A DNA stretch of 64,000 nucleotides from Hanamia caeni (GTDB taxonomy: Bacteria > Bacteroidota > Bacteroidia > Chitinophagales > Chitinophagaceae): positions 1-64,000 of the forward strand of contig NZ_RJJR01000018.1 of NCBI RefSeq assembly GCF_003721595.1, in the 5' to 3' direction. Both the position numbers and the translations under genes were made by a program. This document shows, in pieces, positions 54,501-61,722 of this stretch. The notes below the pieces were generated by a model. That model did no database searches, was not told the origin of the DNA, and saw nothing but the letters and a program-made list of their open reading frames with translations. Position 1 is the stretch's first letter; every line of letters starts with the position of its first letter.

Positions 54501-54546
54501 TAGCTGCTTCTTCAATATCACTTTCAGCAAGAAATTTATGAGCCAT
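51523..54546 (-). CDS. hsdR: Type I restriction enzyme R subunit
   Basis: 1007 residues, normal for the family. The N-terminal nuclease domain has the PD-(D/E)xK set (RRRPDLIIFINGLPIVLFEFKN). The SF2 translocase has Walker A HTTRSGKSITMA near residue 297, IIVQVDRFDL, the DECH box VIADECHRTQYG near 403, FIGFTGTPVD and DMWLTGFDNPP. A C-terminal helical domain contacts the methylase. With HsdM and HsdS it cuts unmodified DNA far from its site, using ATP. Last gene of the operon. Confidence 0.95.
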   Translation of the reverse strand: MAHKFLAESDIEEAAIEWLLQMQPYHYKYGPDIIRNPKKAILEDVFEQFLYKTYKHVPAKILEEVKQEFLFNTGTDIHHRNHAFHLKLSKGIPKTWKDENGKPQFQHFYPVNYEEVSKNDFLVVNQFTIEGRNRRRPDLIIFINGLPIVLFEFKNLFDIDATVDNAFNQIQHYIQDIPQVFETNELTVISDGSTTLHGTFSSGMEWFASWKSVDGINMVEDDFALETLIKGLLVPERLLQYIRHYIFHEWDKGVLIKKAAKYHQFFGVQYSLIETLKAIKPIGDGRIGVIWHTTRSGKSITMAIYAGILRQMPELKNPTIIVQVDRFDLNKQLYEDFVAAKDLVGDVSLAENTDDLRKLLRGEGGGVIFSTIEKFRLKDLEEGKEAEHPVLSTRENIIVIADECHRTQYGLLKGFASNLRKALPNASFIGFTGTPVDTKDADTVQVFGEVIHTYDIRQATEDHAVVPIYYEPRLAKLHLGNAEIEEEAEEIMDGLGQKDRNKVMWAAVEDAAGSDERVAKIAKDILHHFTERSKALEGKAMIVCMSRRNCVKMYDALTDLEGCPETAVVMTTNIGKDPKEWKPHVRTKESTEAVKARFKDPDDPLKIVIVRDMWLTGFDNPPLNTLYVDKIMSGHNLVQAINRVATVFKDKPSGLIVDYMGIGDKLRDATKKYTSSGGKGNITIDTSEAFELATEFIAALKFKLPKDFNYDKWLSLSKGEQLKLVSQATNYIVSDEERSKEFMLDEMKLTALVPVIKSDPRIGELALDILFLQHVGAAVRKIRNPVTNIRKKESQIKDLIHRSIESEEVVDVFTMAGIDKFDISIINDDFLATAKEQKSGNELKLELIRKIMNEEIKLRQFKNIIKYKKLKEEVEKIISDYHNHFFDSLVALQKMREAAREMQEEDERRKVLGLTEDEEAFYEILANHKNAVGDFELIKEIVKEVTTVVKKNLQIDWYKKPDAKAQIMLAVKRVLMKKGVSAELKEIMDEIMEQAEARYREWWGEVG

Positions 54547-54581
54547 AAGCAGTAAACGAAGTTTTATTGAAGATTTTTATT

Positions 54582-55799
54582 TTATGCTGGTTTACAATCC
54601 GCTAATTCGTTTTCTATTAATTCTTCTTCATCTATTATTTTATCCACATCAATTTCTCCGGACATGAGTTTGGGAAGTAGGGTGTCACGAATTTGAGAAA
54701 GCGAATTATTTTCCTTTAGATTATTTTCTATCTGTAAAAAAAGAGAATTTACTTCTTGGTGAAACTTGCTTACAACTGAAATTGATGGAACAACTAATTC
54801 TAAATTCTGAATAACAATCTGACTGATATTTTGCTGTGCTGAACCACTTGCACGATTTATCAGTTGCTGTTTATTTTCTTTTAAAAATTGGAAAATAAAT
54901 GTGTAAGGATAATTATCATTTGGGAGAATCGCGCAGATTGCTTGATTGCAAGTAGCGTCCATACTTAAAGTTGCTATTTCCCCCACGGTAGCTCCATACA
55001 TTGCGACTAAAACAGAATGTTTAGGAAGAATTTTTGCAGAAGAATTGTTTAACGCTACAATTGTTATTTTTTCCTCTGTATCAAGTATGAAACCGTTATT
55101 TAATTCCTTTGATTTCACCCAGAAAATATTACCATCATTGTAATAATCCATTTTGGTCCTACTTGGAGTTCCTCCTGATGTCGTTTTATACATTTCGTTC
55201 AACTTCCCCCATCTCCATCCTTCCGGTAAGTTATCAGGATCAATATTATCAACAAAATAATGATTGAATAAAGCCTGCGCCATTTGTTCCAATGTGTGGT
55301 TCATGCGGCGGTTGAGTTCTATTTTGTCATCGAGGGAAGAGAGGATGGAGGCGATGCGGATTTGGGTCGGGAAGTCAGGAAGAAGGAATTGAATATTTTT
55401 TAAATTATTCCAATCAGCTCTCGGCATTCTCGTTCCATTGCTACTCTGATTTGATAATGAAATAAATTCTTCGCTTGCTAAAAAGTAGAACAAAAAGCTT
55501 TGATCAAATTCTTTTCTTGCTCTGATAACCCAAATGTCAGTTGAGCAAACTCCCGAAAATTTTGGTCTATAAACTTTTCTGAAATAAGGCCTAAGTTTTC
55601 CAAATAAAATATCACCCTTTTTAAAGCGAAATTTATTACTTGTTACTTCAGAAGATTTTCCAATGCTATATAATCTTAGTGTTTGCTGTTCTATATGTTC
55701 TAAACCTATATAAAATAGTTCTCCATTAGATGAAGGATGGAATCCATCTTTAATAATTTCAGCAAACTCAGAAAACTTATATTTCTCCCAATCACTCAT
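54582..55799 (-). CDS. hsdS: Type I restriction specificity subunit
   Basis: 405 residues with two target-recognition domains (about 1-150 and 195-350), each ending in a conserved helix: FPTQIRIASILSSLDDKIELN in the middle and VVSKFHQEVNSLFLQIENN at the end. KFRFKKGDILFGKLRPYF and HSVLVAMYGATVGEIA are standard TRD strands. Each domain reads half of a bipartite site. It is separated from hsdM by three other genes, which is unusual for E. coli but common in Bacteroidota. Confidence 0.93.
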   Translation of the reverse strand: MSDWEKYKFSEFAEIIKDGFHPSSNGELFYIGLEHIEQQTLRLYSIGKSSEVTSNKFRFKKGDILFGKLRPYFRKVYRPKFSGVCSTDIWVIRARKEFDQSFLFYFLASEEFISLSNQSSNGTRMPRADWNNLKNIQFLLPDFPTQIRIASILSSLDDKIELNRRMNHTLEQMAQALFNHYFVDNIDPDNLPEGWRWGKLNEMYKTTSGGTPSRTKMDYYNDGNIFWVKSKELNNGFILDTEEKITIVALNNSSAKILPKHSVLVAMYGATVGEIATLSMDATCNQAICAILPNDNYPYTFIFQFLKENKQQLINRASGSAQQNISQIVIQNLELVVPSISVVSKFHQEVNSLFLQIENNLKENNSLSQIRDTLLPKLMSGEIDVDKIIDEEELIENELADCKPA

Positions 55800-55876
55800 T
55801 TACTTGTTGTTGGTATTTTTTTATTTGCAATATTTATTGTGATGTATTTTCAGGGTTGTCCTATTCAATTTCTTAA

Positions 55877-56341
55877 CTAAATAGAATTTGGATGATAGAA
55901 TTTGATATTAATAAACTCTTTATCCAAATGCATAAACTTTCCATCTGTAGTTAATAAAGTTGCATTTGCAACAAAAGCTGTTGCTGCAATCCACATATCA
56001 TTTTTTCCCATTGGCTTTGCAGCCCCTGGCATTTTTTTAGAAGGATGTCGTTTTAAACTGAATGCATCAATTTCAGCATAAGCATTTAACAATTTTTCAT
56101 CATCAGCATTTATATCTATTATCAACAACTGGCTTAATAATTTATTAAGGATGTTAACTTTTCTTTCGCCCCAGCCATTTTGTAATGCCAATGAATAAAT
56201 CTCACCTTTTGTAATCACAGAAATCATTATGAAGGCATCATCCTCATCAAGCTTATTATCCTCACTAATCTGCCTGAAAAGTTTTGGTTCTGCTTTCAGA
56301 TAAGCCATTAAAATGTTTGTGTCAAGAATAAAATTTCTCAT
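55877..56341 (-). CDS. PIN-domain toxin within the RM operon
   Basis: 154 residues. MRNFILDTNILMAYLK with the first Asp, VITKGEIYSLAL with the Glu, KNDMWIAATAFVANA and LLTTDGKFMHLD complete the acidic PIN active site, so it appears intact as an RNase. It overlaps the end of the 307-residue gene by 4 bp. That partner is the candidate antitoxin. Confidence 0.82.
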   Translation of the reverse strand: MRNFILDTNILMAYLKAEPKLFRQISEDNKLDEDDAFIMISVITKGEIYSLALQNGWGERKVNILNKLLSQLLIIDINADDEKLLNAYAEIDAFSLKRHPSKKMPGAAKPMGKNDMWIAATAFVANATLLTTDGKFMHLDKEFINIKFYHPNSI

Positions 56342-57261
56342 TCATCCAGCATTTTTAAAAGGTCATCAAAACTTTCATCACCGGGCCATTTACCAATCAA
56401 GTCAGACAATGGATTTTTTTTCTTTCCTTGTTTTAGTTGAAATAATACCTGTTGCTCAACAGTCATTGCTTTTGGCTTTCTTGAAAAGAAATCGTCACTC
56501 TTGCCAGGTTCAAAATATTGTTCAATCTCAATATAAGACAGTTGGCCGCCCGGCCTGTAATTTGCAATTCCGGAAATGGTTACTTCTTTCCCCATATAAT
56601 TAACAATCCCATGTATAATGGAATTATCATTAGCAAAAATATTTACTACTCCCTCTTTAGTCAAGAGGCCTAATCTGTTCTTTGACACCTTCATCTCATC
56701 CAATTGCCCATTGATGATTATTTTTCGTGGCTCAGGAATACTTTCTTCAAGTACTTCTATTTTTTTAAAATCCTCCCTGGTTACTTCAATCTCCGGAATA
56801 GAATTTCTATTGGAAAAAAAGAAAACCTCATTATCGCTTGCAAAGTTTTTTTTAAATTTTAAAAGTGATTTTAAAAGCGGTTTATCTAAATAGTCTTTAT
56901 CTTCATTTTCCAATAAAGCTGACCGGAAAGACTGAATAACCAATGCCATCGGTGTAAGTTTCAAAATCTCTTGGGTTGGCCTAAAGAAATCCAATTGCAG
57001 TTTCTTAATTGTTTCTTCAAAATGGTCGCAGTCAATCAGCATAGAGGTTCCTTCCAGTTTGTTTCCTGAAAGGCTTTCTAATCTTAAAAATAATGCGGCT
57101 TTTAATTTTGAATCAGGTTTAATATCACTAAATCCCCGCAGCCTTAGCATTAATGCTTTGGTGGCAATTTCTTTAGTGCTTTGAGTAATTAAATTTAGCC
57201 GATCAAATTCTAAATAGCCGTTATCTTCCTTTGCACCCCGTATTTTAATATCATAATTCAT
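56338..57261 (-). CDS. Unknown protein coupled to the PIN toxin
   Basis: 307 residues, soluble. No family recognised. The middle is rich in helices (IKKLQLDFFRPTQEILK), the C-terminal third in strands (GLLTKEGVVNIFANDNSI, GIANYRPGGQLSYIEIE), and the very end WPGDESFDDLLKMLDE is an acidic helix of the type antitoxins use to wrap toxins. The 4-bp overlap with the PIN gene supports an antitoxin role (inference). Confidence 0.55.
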   Translation of the reverse strand: MNYDIKIRGAKEDNGYLEFDRLNLITQSTKEIATKALMLRLRGFSDIKPDSKLKAALFLRLESLSGNKLEGTSMLIDCDHFEETIKKLQLDFFRPTQEILKLTPMALVIQSFRSALLENEDKDYLDKPLLKSLLKFKKNFASDNEVFFFSNRNSIPEIEVTREDFKKIEVLEESIPEPRKIIINGQLDEMKVSKNRLGLLTKEGVVNIFANDNSIIHGIVNYMGKEVTISGIANYRPGGQLSYIEIEQYFEPGKSDDFFSRKPKAMTVEQQVLFQLKQGKKKNPLSDLIGKWPGDESFDDLLKMLDE

Positions 57262-57336
57262 TGCTGTTTTTTAATTTTTAGGACACTCAATATTACTTCA
57301 ATTCTTTTTAATTGAGATTCTAATTTAATGCCATTT

Positions 57337-57642
57337 TCAAATTGTGCCATCAATCTTTTGATTTATTTCTAACAACTTAATTCTGTAATTCTTTTCCCTA
57401 TTCAACCAATATTTCGAGCTAATACCAAATACTTTTTCAAGCTTTGAAGCTGTATTTGCGGTTATAGCTTCTTTACCTGAAATAATATTTTGCACTTCAG
57501 TAAGTGAAACATCTATGCATTGAGCAAAAGTTAATTGAGGCATCTCCAGATGTTCCAGCATTTCCACTATATCATCACCCGGTGAAGTGAGTAATTCTAA
57601 TTCCACTTTCAGTTGTTCGTTCATCATGTTAATTTTTTTCAA
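57337..57642 (-). CDS. HigA/VapI-type XRE regulator
   Basis: 101 residues. The HTH is FAQCIDVSLTEVQNIISGKEAI, then ANTASKLEKVFGISSKYWLN, the standard HigA antitoxin form. It overlaps the hsdM stop by 4 bp. No HigB toxin is adjacent, so it probably represses the RM operon or works with the PIN toxin further along. Confidence 0.8.
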   Translation of the reverse strand: MKKINMMNEQLKVELELLTSPGDDIVEMLEHLEMPQLTFAQCIDVSLTEVQNIISGKEAITANTASKLEKVFGISSKYWLNREKNYRIKLLEINQKIDGTI

Positions 57643-59249
57643 AACCCAATACCCCTCAAATTTCCTTTAATCTCCTTCTCCAATCTTTCCCCTTCCTCAA
57701 ACTGCTCCATTAATTCCGTAGTTAATTTTTGCATCTTTTCTTCAAAGGAAATTCCATCATCCTCTTCTGCTTCCGTTCCTACATAGCGCCCGGGAGAAAG
57801 AACATAACTATTTGCTTTTACTTCTTCCAAAGTAGCGGTTTTGCAAAAGCCTGCAACATCGACTTCGACAGGCTCAGTCTGATAGTTACGCCAGGTATGA
57901 TAAGCATCTGCGATCTTTTTCAAATCTTCCTCTTCAAATACACGTAACCTCCGGCTTACCATTTTACCCAGCTTTCGCGCATCAATGAATAATATTTCAT
58001 TCATTCGTTCGCGGTGCAAGCCATCTTTACCATCCCGGTTTTTGCTGAGAATAAACAGGCAGGCAGGAATGCCTGTAGTTAAGAAAAGCTTATCCGGCAT
58101 TTGGACAATACAATCCACCATGCCGTTTTCTATCATGTATTCACGTACATTTTTCTCACCCGCGCTTCCTGATGTCATGGCACCATTTGCCATCACCACA
58201 CCTGCCGTTCCTTTTTCATTTAAATGATACCACAAAGTTTGAAACCACATATAGTTGGCATTGCCTGGTGTGGTAAATTGTTCTTTAGCGCCAAACAAAC
58301 GGGGATCATTATCCGGCAGGTCTTCAGGATGCCAGTTGCTGATATTAAAAGGCGGGTTCATTAAAGCATAATCTGCTTTAAGCTCGGGAAAGCGGTCAAC
58401 CAATAAAGTATCACCAAGTTTTACATCAAAAGAAAGATTGCGCAGCAACAGGTTCATTTTGCAAAGCCGCAGTGTGCCTTCATAGCGTTCCTGTCCGTAA
58501 ATAGAAATATCGTTTTTATCGCCGCCATGTGCCTGCACAAATTTTAAACTTTGCACAAACATACCGCCGCTGCCACACGCCAGATCCATGATGCGGCCTT
58601 TCAATGGCTCAATCATTTCTACCAGCAATCGAACTACAGAACCGGGCGTAAAGAATTGCCCTGCACCACTGCCTTCTGCCTGTGCAAACTTGCCGATGTA
58701 ATATTCATAGACCCGCCCGTAAATATCACTTTGCGGATTTGCGGCTTCAGAAAACTTTTCATTAGAAAATAAATTGATCAATCCTGCTACCTGTGAAACA
58801 GATAACTGGCTCTTCACAAAAATCGGCTCCAGCACACCTTTGTAATCAGGATTTCTATTAGCGAGGATTTCATCTATTTCCACAAAGGCTTTATCCACCT
58901 TCACTTTGATATCATCCTGCTCGGCATTGTTGCGCAGATACGTCCAGGTGGCTTCTTCCGGAAGTTTGTAAACATTTTTCACCTGGTATTCCAGTTCATC
59001 TTCCATCAAAGCCAGTTGCACGACTTTGTCTGCATTAAAATAATCAGAGCCGGGGGTATTAAATTCTTTCTGTAATTCGGCCTTGCGGATCTCATATCTC
59101 TCGCTCATGTGCTTTACAAAAAGCAGAGAAAGAACGTAATCTTTGTATTGGTTTTCAGCAACAGCGCCACGAAGTTCATTGGCCGCGTTCCATAATTCAT
59201 TTTCGAAATCTATATCAGCCTTTAGTTTTGATGTCTTGGATTTTGCCAT
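57639..59249 (-). CDS. hsdM: Type I restriction methylase subunit
   Basis: 536 residues. The N-terminal HsdM_N helical domain (ENELWNAANELRGAV; KHMSERYEIR) is followed by the N6-adenine methylase: motif I DLACGSGGMFVQSLKF near residue 225 and motif IV LMNPPFNISNW near 301. It methylates the site read by HsdS. First gene of the operon; a promoter should lie in 59250-59400. Confidence 0.95.
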   Translation of the reverse strand: MAKSKTSKLKADIDFENELWNAANELRGAVAENQYKDYVLSLLFVKHMSERYEIRKAELQKEFNTPGSDYFNADKVVQLALMEDELEYQVKNVYKLPEEATWTYLRNNAEQDDIKVKVDKAFVEIDEILANRNPDYKGVLEPIFVKSQLSVSQVAGLINLFSNEKFSEAANPQSDIYGRVYEYYIGKFAQAEGSGAGQFFTPGSVVRLLVEMIEPLKGRIMDLACGSGGMFVQSLKFVQAHGGDKNDISIYGQERYEGTLRLCKMNLLLRNLSFDVKLGDTLLVDRFPELKADYALMNPPFNISNWHPEDLPDNDPRLFGAKEQFTTPGNANYMWFQTLWYHLNEKGTAGVVMANGAMTSGSAGEKNVREYMIENGMVDCIVQMPDKLFLTTGIPACLFILSKNRDGKDGLHRERMNEILFIDARKLGKMVSRRLRVFEEEDLKKIADAYHTWRNYQTEPVEVDVAGFCKTATLEEVKANSYVLSPGRYVGTEAEEDDGISFEEKMQKLTTELMEQFEEGERLEKEIKGNLRGIGF

Positions 59250-59490
59250 TAGCTAACTTGTAATTAATTAATTTTCTAAGTGAGTAGCAGTCGGAATGTT
59301 TTCAGAATGAAAAACTTCTGTCATCAAATATATAAGAATCTGCTAAAAGGTGGATGAGAAAAAAACAAGAAATAGAATTATTTGTCATTTTACAGTGTAA
59401 CAATTCCAGGTTTTTGTAGTGCATTCGCTGTCTTATTTCTTCTTCTTCTTTTCCACCATTTCTTCTCTTTTCTGCCATCTGTCAATCGGC

Positions 59491-59725
59491 TGGCGACAAA
59501 GCAATCTCCCGGTTATGACGTTGCTTCTTACAGTCGTCATTGCGAGGAGCCTGTATATTTTCCTTTTTTGATGAATTCCAATGGCGACAAAGCAATCTCC
59601 TTAAACCGTCATTGTGAGGAGCTTGAATAATCCCGTTCTTTTGATTAATGCCAATGGCGACGAAGCAATCTCATTTCACCTGGAAGTTTTTCAATGTGCC
59701 TCGCAATGACGCCGCCGTGGCGAGA
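59491..59725. repeat. GGCGACAAAGCAATCTC / GTCATTGCGAGG repeats
   Basis: GGCGAC(A/G)AAGCAATCTC occurs three times (about 59492, 59583 and 59656), paired with GTCATTG(C/T)GAGGAGC (about 59536, 59609) or, in inverse orientation, CCTCGCAATGAC (about 59699). This well-known Bacteroidota intergenic repeat can fold into long hairpins. The wider 59250-59786 gap has no gene. Confidence 0.7.
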
Positions 59726-59786
59726 TAGATTTTCCATATGTAGATTTCCAGTTTCACTCATTCACGGCATTTCCAATTTCCCTTTT

Positions 59787-60509
59787 CTACTCCCCTACAA
59801 ACATAGCACTCACCAAATCCGCAGGCATAAACGCCTGTTTATTTATCGCCACTTCCTGGCCGTTTTTAATCATGTTATATTGAAGGTAAATGCCGGTTAC
59901 TATTACAGTTCCGGGCGGCATGGGCACTGGTAAGGGCACTGCCTGCGCAGGAATTTCAGCATTGTTATACTCAAAATGCAGGGAGGTGGAATATCCGCCG
60001 GTAGCAATTCCGGTAGCCCGGCCGAAACCTCCGGCGGCAATAGTACAATTTACAGACACCGTTCCTGCGGGCGCAGAAATATTTTTTGAGGGAATAAAGG
60101 TTGGAACAGCTAACTGTAAGTTTCCTACAACATTGCGGCTTACTACCAGCGCGACTTTCCATCTTTCAGTTACCGTGTAGCCTGTGGTAAACTGCAAGCC
60201 ACTAATAAAAGGCAGATCGGTATTTGGCCCGGGCGCTTCACCCTGCGGCGATTGAAGATATTGATAAATGGCGCTCACCAATCGTGTTTGCATTTTATTA
60301 TCCGAAGGAAACGGGATCACCGGCATCAATTGTTGCCTCACCGCTTTCCCGGCCCGTGAGGCAATGCCGAATTGTTTGCCTCTTGCCTTCGTGGCTTTTG
60401 TTTGCTTTACTTTTTGGGGAACCGTGCGTACGCAATAGGTATCTCCCAGTTTATAAAATACCAGGTTGTTAATCCTTCCTGTAAGCTGTACGGTTATTTT
60501 GGATGCCAT
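59787..60509 (-). CDS. Hypothetical protein, Chitinophagaceae type
   Basis: 240 residues. The basic start KITVQLTGRINNLVFYKLGD, YCVRTVPQKVKQTK and RGKQFGIASRAGKAVRQQLM is followed by predicted beta-rich sequence (GTVIVTGIYLQYNMIKNG). It recalls the DUF6266-like proteins in layout, a basic N-terminus and beta C-terminus, but shares no long motif with the one at 35554. Function unknown. Confidence 0.55.
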   Translation of the reverse strand: MASKITVQLTGRINNLVFYKLGDTYCVRTVPQKVKQTKATKARGKQFGIASRAGKAVRQQLMPVIPFPSDNKMQTRLVSAIYQYLQSPQGEAPGPNTDLPFISGLQFTTGYTVTERWKVALVVSRNVVGNLQLAVPTFIPSKNISAPAGTVSVNCTIAAGGFGRATGIATGGYSTSLHFEYNNAEIPAQAVPLPVPMPPGTVIVTGIYLQYNMIKNGQEVAINKQAFMPADLVSAMFVGE

Positions 60510-60836
60510 TAGTTATCGGTTTGTATTGTATTTACATCATAGCTTCAATATGCCAAAGCTCTTCCTGCTTCTTACCTTCTTCACAGTAAGTGCGGGGTAA
60601 GTGCGGCATATGCCGTAGATGCTCTGCACTTTACCGGGCGGAAAATATAAGGTATAACGAAGGAGGAGGCGCTTTGGTATCTTTTAATTTTATTGGATAA
60701 AAATTCAGATCCCGCAAAATACTCATGGTATTTCCGCAAGAAAAATGGACATATTATAGTAAATATATAATTGAAAAAACAGTTATTTCCTTGTTCACTG
60801 GCTTATTTTACTGATTTGCGGTTTTAAAAAAAATAA
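60510..60836. other. Divergent intergenic region
   Basis: About 330 bp upstream of both the minus-strand gene and the DeoR gene. Contains two AGTGCGG(G/C) copies and the palindrome GGCATATGCC (about 60603-60612). No gene seen. Confidence 0.35.
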
Positions 60837-60868
60837 TTTGCGGTTTTTGCACTTTTAATGAATCTTTG
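60837..60868 (+). promoter_or_regulatory. Candidate Bacteroidota promoter for the DeoR gene
   Basis: TTTG at 60837-60840, 20-nt spacer, AATCTTTG at 60861-60868 (7 of 8 to TAnnTTTG), 33 nt before the ATG at 60902. Spacing fits the -33/-7 rule. Confidence 0.45.
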
Positions 60869-60901
60869 CCATAAGTTTGTTAAACGCAAACCATAATCGT
60901 A

Positions 60902-61651
60902 ATGCTTAAGATTGAGAGACAGTCCTTTATTCTTCACCAGGTAAATCTTCACAACAAAGTATTATCAACTGACCTTAGTAAACAAATGAAAGTGTCAGAC
61001 GATACGATACGAAGAGATATTCAGCAACTGGCTGATGATGGAAAAGTGATTAAATTTCATGGCGGCGCCCTTTCGCCGTCGTTTCATAATAACCATAGCT
61101 CGTCAAAAGATGTGTATGCTTACACGCAAAAAAAGATAATTGCGCAAAAAGCCATTTCAATCATTAAGGATGGAATGTTTGTATTAACTACCGGGGGAAC
61201 CACTATTATTGAAATGGCAAGGGCACTCCCACCTGAGCTTCATGCAACATTCATTTCAGGGAGCATTCCGGCGCTGGCTGAATATATAGTTCATCCCAAT
61301 ATTGAAGTAATAGCCATTGGCGACAAGATTTCAAAAGATTCCAAAATAACAGTCGGGTCCGACGCAATCTCAAGGATTAAAGAGCTAAAAGTGGATTTAT
61401 GCATTTTGGGTATCTCGGCCATTAATCTTGAAACCGGAGTTTCGGATAATGACTGGGAAGTAGTCCAGATAAAAAAAGCAATGATCGCAGCTTCCCAAAA
61501 AGTAGCCTGCCTTACCATTTCAGAAAAAATTAATTCGAGGCAACCCTTCCAGGTATGCGAGATTAATAAAATTGATACTATTGTAACAGAACTTTCTGCG
61601 GAAGATGCACTTTTAGCGCCCTATAAAAGTGTGGGAATAAAAGTTTTATAA
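60902..61651 (+). CDS. DeoR-family transcriptional regulator
   Basis: 249 residues. The N-terminal winged HTH is LHNKVLSTDLSKQMKVSDDTI, broken as LSTDLSKQMKVS and DDTIRRDIQQLADDGK, with GKVIKFHGGA as the wing. The C-terminal DeoR sensor domain has VLTTGGTTIIEMARALP, NIEVIAIGDKISKDS, VDLCILGISAINLETGV and KKVACLTIS-like KVACLTISEK. It usually binds a phosphorylated sugar and represses its operon. The TonB-dependent transporter 71 bp downstream is the probable target. Confidence 0.9.
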   Translation: MLKIERQSFILHQVNLHNKVLSTDLSKQMKVSDDTIRRDIQQLADDGKVIKFHGGALSPSFHNNHSSSKDVYAYTQKKIIAQKAISIIKDGMFVLTTGGTTIIEMARALPPELHATFISGSIPALAEYIVHPNIEVIAIGDKISKDSKITVGSDAISRIKELKVDLCILGISAINLETGVSDNDWEVVQIKKAMIAASQKVACLTISEKINSRQPFQVCEINKIDTIVTELSAEDALLAPYKSVGIKVL

Positions 61652-61722
61652 ATAAAGGCAATCATAATTAAGTATATCAATAACCAGGTTATAAATAAAT
61701 CCACCACCTTAAAATTTTCAGT

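Noticed and set aside
59491..59725. Tandem repeats considered as a CRISPR array
   Set aside because: Only three units, irregular spacing and inverse orientations; it is the GTCATTGCGAGG intergenic repeat.
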